Part shown: positions 60,089 through 64,000 of the stretch, piece by piece
How positions within the stretch are numbered: position 1 is the first letter of the stretch
How the letters are laid out: every line of letters begins with the position of its first letter
Source: Bacteroidales bacterium
GTDB taxonomy: Bacteria > Bacteroidota > Bacteroidia > Bacteroidales > UBA932
Direction of reading: 5' to 3'
Length of the DNA: 64,000 bases
Assembly: GCA_016287075.1 (NCBI GenBank)
Contig: JAEEVC010000013.1
Location: 20,007 to 84,006 of the forward strand
Notes under the pieces: generated by a model
Seen by the model: the letters and a program-made list of their open reading frames with translations, nothing else
Database searches by the model: none
Told to the model about the DNA's origin: nothing
Position numbers and translations under genes: made by a program

Positions 60089-61716
60089 AACGGATCCTCC
60101 TCGCTGCGGTTGCCCTTCTCCTCTGCCTGGGTGCAGGGGGGGGGGGCGATGCGTTCCCGGATGTGAAAAGGCATCTCACGGGACTGGCCGCAGCGGACGG
60201 GAGGCCGCTTCCTGCCGGTTGGAGCGCGTATCCCGCCGGCTATGAGGCGGCGCTGAAGACCGCACTCGACAACCTCGCGCTGACCTATGTCGGGGAGAAC
60301 TGGATGGGCCCGGAGCCGCCCGGCCTGAACCGGACCATCGGCGCGTACACGGCCGCCTGCGTGTGCTACGAATTGCTTTTCGGCGAAGCGCCGGACGGGA
60401 CGGGCTACGTGCCCGAACACATGGAATATGATGCCGCCCGGATGGAAATCGCACGGCTCTGCGCCCATGCGGCCTGCCAGACGCCCGGCAAGGTGACGGA
60501 CGTCGGCCGGAAGGGCATCAAAGTCAATTACAAAGAATCCACGCTGCCGGCGTACACCCTTCCCGACCCGCTCCGGATGCAGTCCGGGCGGCCGGTCCGG
60601 ACGCGGCGGCAGTGGCTGCACCGGCGCCGGCCGGAACTCCTTTCGCTTTTTGAGCGGGAGATGTTCGGCCAGGCTCCGGGACGGCCGGAAGCGCTTCATT
60701 TCGAGGAGATTTACCGCAATGAAGCCGCACTCGGCGGCCAGGCTCTCCGGAAGGAAGTCCGGGTCCATTTCGATACGACCGGCCGGCATTACCTGCGCCT
60801 GATGGTCTATACGCCCCGGAATGCCTCCGGCCCGGTTCCGGTGTTCCTCGGCATCAATTTCAAGGGAAACTGGGCCGTATCCCCGGAGACGGACATCCCG
60901 CTTCCGACGGAGGAGGAACTGAAGGCCTACGGGCGGGTGGAGACTCTCGTAAGGGGCGCAGCGTCGGCCCGCTGGCCGCTCGGGGATGTCCTCGCAGCCG
61001 GCTATGGCGTCGCCACCTTCTACCGCGGCGACGTGGACCCGGACTATGACGATGGCTTTGAGAACGGTGTGCATCCGCTCTTCTACCGGCCCGGCCAGGA
61101 TTATCCCGGTCCCGGCGAGTGGGGGACCATCGCGGCCTGGGCCTGGGGACTCCGCCGGGCGATGGATTACCTGGAGACGGATCCGGACGTGGATGCCGCC
61201 CATGTGGCCGTTTTCGGCCATTCCCGGCTCGGGAAGACGGCCCTCTGGGCGGGGGCGCAGGATGAGCGATTCGCCCTTGTGATCTCCAACTGCTCCGGCA
61301 ACTGCGGTGCCGCCCTGTCGCGCCGCCGCTACGGGGAAACCATCCTGAAAGTCAATGAATACCGCCCCCAGTGGTTCTGCGACAATTTTCTCAAGTACAA
61401 CGGCCGGGAGGACGACCTGCCTTTCGACCAGCACGAACTGATCGCCCTCTGCGCCCCGCGTCCGGTCTATGTGGTCAGCGCCACGGAGGACCGCAATGCG
61501 GATCCGAAAGGCGAATTCCTCGGCATCCGGGCGGCATCCCCGGTCTATCGCCTCTTCGGACTGGAAGGGCTCGACGGGGTGGAGATGCCCGCCCCCGATA
61601 CGCCGGTCGGGAACGGGAGCCTCGGCTACCACATCCATACCGGCGTCCATACGGTCCTGCCGTACGACTGGATGCAGTATATCCGCTTTGCTGACAGGCA
61701 TTTCCAACGAAAGTAA
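60085..61716 (+). CDS. CE15-like glucuronoyl esterase with SGNH-like N-terminal remnant
   Basis: 543 residues from ATG 60085 (overlaps the EEP stop as ATGA). A signal-like segment is followed by an 11-G run encoding four Gly. Residues about 40-150 resemble the C-terminal part of SGNH hydrolases (IGAYTAACVCYELLFGE) but lack a Ser block. The main domain from about 180 is an alpha/beta hydrolase of CE15 type: nucleophile Ser in FGHSRLGKTALW (near 377), the following NCSGNCGAALSRRRYGE, and His521 in YHIHTGVH with downstream YDW. CE15 enzymes release lignin or other alcohols from 4-O-methyl-glucuronoyl esters. Together with uxuA this supports a glucuronate-bearing substrate. Confidence 0.85.
   Translation: MKRILLAAVALLLCLGAGGGGDAFPDVKRHLTGLAAADGRPLPAGWSAYPAGYEAALKTALDNLALTYVGENWMGPEPPGLNRTIGAYTAACVCYELLFGEAPDGTGYVPEHMEYDAARMEIARLCAHAACQTPGKVTDVGRKGIKVNYKESTLPAYTLPDPLRMQSGRPVRTRRQWLHRRRPELLSLFEREMFGQAPGRPEALHFEEIYRNEAALGGQALRKEVRVHFDTTGRHYLRLMVYTPRNASGPVPVFLGINFKGNWAVSPETDIPLPTEEELKAYGRVETLVRGAASARWPLGDVLAAGYGVATFYRGDVDPDYDDGFENGVHPLFYRPGQDYPGPGEWGTIAAWAWGLRRAMDYLETDPDVDAAHVAVFGHSRLGKTALWAGAQDERFALVISNCSGNCGAALSRRRYGETILKVNEYRPQWFCDNFLKYNGREDDLPFDQHELIALCAPRPVYVVSATEDRNADPKGEFLGIRAASPVYRLFGLEGLDGVEMPAPDTPVGNGSLGYHIHTGVHTVLPYDWMQYIRFADRHFQRK
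60136..60146 (+). repeat. G11 homopolymer in the CE15 gene start
   Basis: Eleven consecutive G bases begin 51 bases after the ATG, within the end of the signal region. With 11 Gs the frame continues; loss of one G reaches a TGA within about 10 codons, and gain of one G also terminates early. Such tracts are classic slip-strand phase-variation sites and also common sequencing-error sites. Confidence 0.9.
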
Positions 61717-61728
61717 ACCCAATTGCAT

Positions 61729-62547
61729 ATGAACGAATTGTTTTCCATCAACGGCCGCGTGGCCGTCATGACCGGGGCCTGCGGGGTGCTCGGTGAAACC
61801 ATTGTGAAGCATTTCGCCGCCGAGGGCTGCAAGGTCGTCCTGCTGGACCTGCCCCGGACGGCGGAGAAAGGGGAGCGGATTGTCGCCGAAATCAAGGCGG
61901 CGGGCGGCGAAGCCATGTTCCTGCCGACGGACGTGCTGGATGAGGAAGTGCTGCAGGGCAATCTTTCGGACATCCTCGCTGCCTACGGCGGCATCGACAT
62001 CCTGCTGAATGCGGCCGGCGGCAACATGGGCCCGGCGAATGTCGCCCCGGACCAGACCCTGTTCGACCTCGACATCGCGGCGACCAGGCGGGTCTGCGAA
62101 CTCAACCTCTTCGGCACCATCATCCCGACCAAGGTCTTCGCGAAGGCGCTGGTCGATAAGGGCCGCGGCTCCATCATCAACTTCTGTTCGATGAGTTCGT
62201 TCCGTCCGCTGACGCGCGTCGCCGGCTACGGGGTTGCGAAGGCCGGCATGGCCAGCTGGACGCAGTGGCTCGCCGGTGAACTCGCGACCAAGTTCGGCGA
62301 GGGCATCCGGGTCAACGCCATCGCTCCCGGCTTCCTGCTGACGAACCAGAACCGGACGCTGCTGACGAACCCCGACGGTTCGCTCACCGACCGGTCCCAC
62401 AAGATTCTCGCCCACACGCCCTTCGGCCGCTTCCTGGAGCCCGATGAACTCGTGGGTGCCCTCCAGTACCTGGCCAGCGACGCCTCCAAGGGCGTTACCG
62501 GCACCATTGTCGCCGTTGACGGCGGATTTAACGCTTTTACGATATGA
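61729..62547 (+). CDS. SDR-family oxidoreductase, probable D-mannonate (fructuronate) reductase
   Basis: 272 residues from ATG 61729. Rossmann motif TGACGVLG near the N-terminus, NAAGG in the middle, catalytic Ser in CSMSS and YGVAKAG supplying Tyr and Lys, closing with [11 protein letters not shown] proteins of this type adjacent to uxuA in Bacteroidota are annotated as the UxuB-equivalent mannonate oxidoreductase; this one overlaps uxuA as ATGA. It would reduce fructuronate to mannonate. The family name rests on context, since SDR substrate cannot be read from sequence. Confidence 0.85.
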   Translation: MNELFSINGRVAVMTGACGVLGETIVKHFAAEGCKVVLLDLPRTAEKGERIVAEIKAAGGEAMFLPTDVLDEEVLQGNLSDILAAYGGIDILLNAAGGNMGPANVAPDQTLFDLDIAATRRVCELNLFGTIIPTKVFAKALVDKGRGSIINFCSMSSFRPLTRVAGYGVAKAGMASWTQWLAGELATKFGEGIRVNAIAPGFLLTNQNRTLLTNPDGSLTDRSHKILAHTPFGRFLEPDELVGALQYLASDASKGVTGTIVAVDGGFNAFTI

Positions 62548-63719
62548 TTTATACGATGCGACAGAGCTGGCGGTGGTACGGGCCGAACGATCCCGTGCCG
62601 CTCGATTACATCCGCCAGGCGGGCGTCACCGACATCGTGACCGCCCTGCACCACATCCCCAACGGGGAGGTATGGACCGTGGAGGAAATCCAAAAGCGCA
62701 AGGACGAGTGCGCTGCGAAGGGACTCGTCTGGAGCGTGGTGGAGAGTGTCCCCGTCCATGAGCACATCAAAACGCGCGAGGGGGATTATCTCCGCTACAT
62801 CGAGAACTACAAGCAGAGCATCCGCAACCTCGCCGCCTGCGACATCCACTGCATCACCTACAACTTCATGCCGGTTCTCGACTGGACCCGCACGGACCTG
62901 TCGTGGGAGATGCCGGACGGCAGCCGTGCACTCCGCTTCGAACGCGACGCCTTCCTCGCCTTCGACCTCTTCATCCTGGAGCGGCCGGCGGCCTTCTCGG
63001 AGTACACGAAGGAGGAGATTGCCCGCGCCGAAGCCCGCTTCAAGGCGATGAGTCCGGAGGAGAAGCAGTTGATTACCAGGAACATGATCGCTGGCCTTCC
63101 CGGCAGTGAGGAGAGTTTCACCCTTGACCAGTTCCGCGCCGCCCTCGACCGCTACAAGGGGGTTGATGCCGAGACGCTCCGGGCGAACCTCATTTTCTTC
63201 CTCCAGCAGGTCTGCCCGGTCTGCGACGAGGTCGGTTCCCGGATGGTCATCCACCCGGACGACCCCCCGTACCCGATCCTCGGCCTGCCGCGTGTTCTTT
63301 CGACCGCGGAGGATTTCCGGCGGCTCGTCGCGGCCGTCCCGAATCCATCCAACGGACTCAATCTCTGCACCGGCTCGTTCGGCGTCCGGGCCGACAACGA
63401 CCTCCCGGCGATGATGCGCGAGTTCGGCGACCGTGTGGACTTTGTCCACCTCCGGGCGACGAAGCGCAACGCGCTCGGCGACTTCTACGAAGCCAACCTC
63501 CTCGAGGGCGATGTCCCTGTGTATGAGATGATGAAGGCCGTTTTCGAAGTGGAGCAGAAGCGTGGCTTCCGCATCTTCCTCCGCCCGGACCACGGCCACC
63601 AGATGTGCGACGACCTCGGCCGCCGCTCCAATCCCGGCTACTCCTGCTACGGCCGCCTCCGCTCCCTCGCGGAGCTCCGCGGCATCGAGCATGCGCTCAT
63701 CGCCCAGGCCCGGCCGTAG
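62544..63719 (+). CDS. uxuA: Mannonate dehydratase
   Basis: 391 residues, typical UxuA length. The N-terminus [19 protein letters not shown] and [13 protein letters not shown] are diagnostic, and metal-binding residues lie in [16 protein letters not shown] and LRPDHGHQM. It dehydrates D-mannonate to 2-keto-3-deoxygluconate. It is the last gene of the run, overlapping the SDR gene by 4 bases and followed by a hairpin element. Confidence 0.95.
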   Translation: MIYTMRQSWRWYGPNDPVPLDYIRQAGVTDIVTALHHIPNGEVWTVEEIQKRKDECAAKGLVWSVVESVPVHEHIKTREGDYLRYIENYKQSIRNLAACDIHCITYNFMPVLDWTRTDLSWEMPDGSRALRFERDAFLAFDLFILERPAAFSEYTKEEIARAEARFKAMSPEEKQLITRNMIAGLPGSEESFTLDQFRAALDRYKGVDAETLRANLIFFLQQVCPVCDEVGSRMVIHPDDPPYPILGLPRVLSTAEDFRRLVAAVPNPSNGLNLCTGSFGVRADNDLPAMMREFGDRVDFVHLRATKRNALGDFYEANLLEGDVPVYEMMKAVFEVEQKRGFRIFLRPDHGHQMCDDLGRRSNPGYSCYGRLRSLAELRGIEHALIAQARP

Positions 63720-63765
63720 GCGGGTCCCGCTACTTTGGTGGCTATCTGGTAGCCCGACGACAGCT

Positions 63766-63838
63766 ACATTCAAATCGTAGGTAGTTGATACATAGCGTAA
63801 TGTGAGAAATCGCTCCCTCGTTTTTGAGGGAGCGATTT
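63766..63838 (+). repeat. Intergenic hairpin element, copy 2, with terminator hairpin
   Basis: ACATTCAAAT (63766-63775), a TTGATACATAGCG block, then a perfect 13-bp stem (63807-63819 with 63826-63838) and a 6-base loop containing five Ts. It matches copy 1 at 2291-2385 in order and spacing. One stem pair is C-G in copy 1 and T-A here, a compensatory change. It lies 47 bases past uxuA and probably terminates the operon. Confidence 0.75.
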
Positions 63839-63898
63839 TCTGCAAATCACTAAGGCCCAAGCGCTTCCGATTTGAATGTTCTGTCCCGTCCTGAAAAA

Positions 63899-63919
63899 AG
63901 TTTACCAAAAAAGAGTAAA
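63899..63919. promoter_or_regulatory. Small inverted repeat GTTTAC/GTAAAC before the last gene
   Basis: GTTTAC at 63899-63904 and GTAAAC at 63914-63919 are separated by 9 A-rich bases, immediately before ATG 63923. It could be an operator or a short hairpin. The evidence is slight. Confidence 0.3.
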
Positions 63920-63922
63920 CTA

Positions 63923-64000
63923 ATGATGACCGAAAGTCAACGTTACAGGTTGCAGATGAAGGCAACGAGCAAGCTCCTCCGTGAGTACTTCAGTGGTGTC
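63923..64000 (+). CDS. Start of an unidentified gene, cut by the window edge
   Basis: An ATG at 63923 opens a frame to the end of the window: MMTESQRYRLQMKAT continuing with SKLLREYFSGV. It has no signal peptide, is basic and probably helical. Too little is visible to name it. Local GC is lower than in the preceding operon. Confidence 0.45.
   Translation, partial: MMTESQRYRLQMKATSKLLREYFSGV

Noticed and set aside
62226..63965. 579-codon minus-strand frame over uxuA
   Set aside because: Antisense to uxuA and the SDR gene. Only its first residues, translated from the repeated hairpin element, resemble the short frame at 2220-2405, which reflects the DNA repeat rather than a protein.

Overview
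The window is chromosomal DNA from a high-GC member of the Bacteroidales (Bacteroidota). The evidence is two SusC/SusD pairs, many lipoproteins with Bacteroidales-type lipoboxes, a subtilisin with a type IX secretion (T9SS)-like tail beside a PorV/PorQ-like barrel, fimbrillin-like and BACON domains, and repeated -7 boxes of the form TAnnTTTG. An uncultured gut or rumen lineage is likely, but genus cannot be fixed from sequence reading alone. No tRNA, rRNA, CRISPR array, integrase or transposase was recognised.

Layout. (1) 1-2259: 3' part of a large beta-helix surface protein, ending at a hairpin that is part of a repeated intergenic element. (2) 14098 down to 2529, minus strand: a seven-gene operon (SusC, SusD, Mx1-type zinc metallopeptidase lipoprotein, DUF4302 lipoprotein, BACON-like lipoprotein, subtilisin, PorV-like barrel), best read as a peptide or protein acquisition system. 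(3) 14353-17798: a small peptide gene and a large duplicated-domain lipoprotein, divergent from the operon across mirrored promoter modules. (4) 17878-20758, minus: a Tat-type aldo/keto reductase with ferredoxin clusters and a membrane polyferredoxin. (5) 20808-26157: housekeeping block (rsgA, MATE exporter, rplM-rpsI, rpsB-tsf). (6) 26509-27808: a DUF3990/HTH gene pair resembling a toxin-antitoxin module. (7) 27907-38504: vWA lipoprotein, thioredoxin-like protein, DUF6029 barrel, two Omp28/thioredoxin lipoproteins, a GH3 glycosidase and a XylR-type regulator. (8) 38627-44527: small peptide gene, GLUG-repeat surface lipoprotein, fimbrillin-metallophosphoesterase fusion. (9) 44528-45898: a noncoding interval packed with four kinds of tandem or inverted repeat. 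(10) 45899-63719: SGNH hydrolase, sugar transporter, a perfect cloverleaf-forming DNA/RNA element, then ten tightly packed genes running nagA-nagB-phosphoesterase-SusC-SusD-BACON lipoprotein-EEP nuclease-CE15 esterase-SDR-uxuA. (11) A second copy of the repeated hairpin element and the start of another gene at the right edge.

How it works together. The last operon is the most informative. It combines amino-sugar catabolism (NagA, NagB) with uronate catabolism (SDR fructuronate/mannonate reductase, UxuA), one SusCD importer, a glucuronoyl-esterase-like enzyme and two phosphoesterases. That points to import of a glycan containing both N-acetylhexosamine and uronic acid, although no lyase or glycosidase for it lies in the window.

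Less expected features are: a family of 40-55 residue acidic-tailed peptides encoded just upstream of three surface lipoproteins; a 111-base four-way-junction element between the transporter and nagA; mirrored divergent promoters; a G11 tract at the start of the CE15 gene; and a two-copy intergenic hairpin with a compensatory base change.
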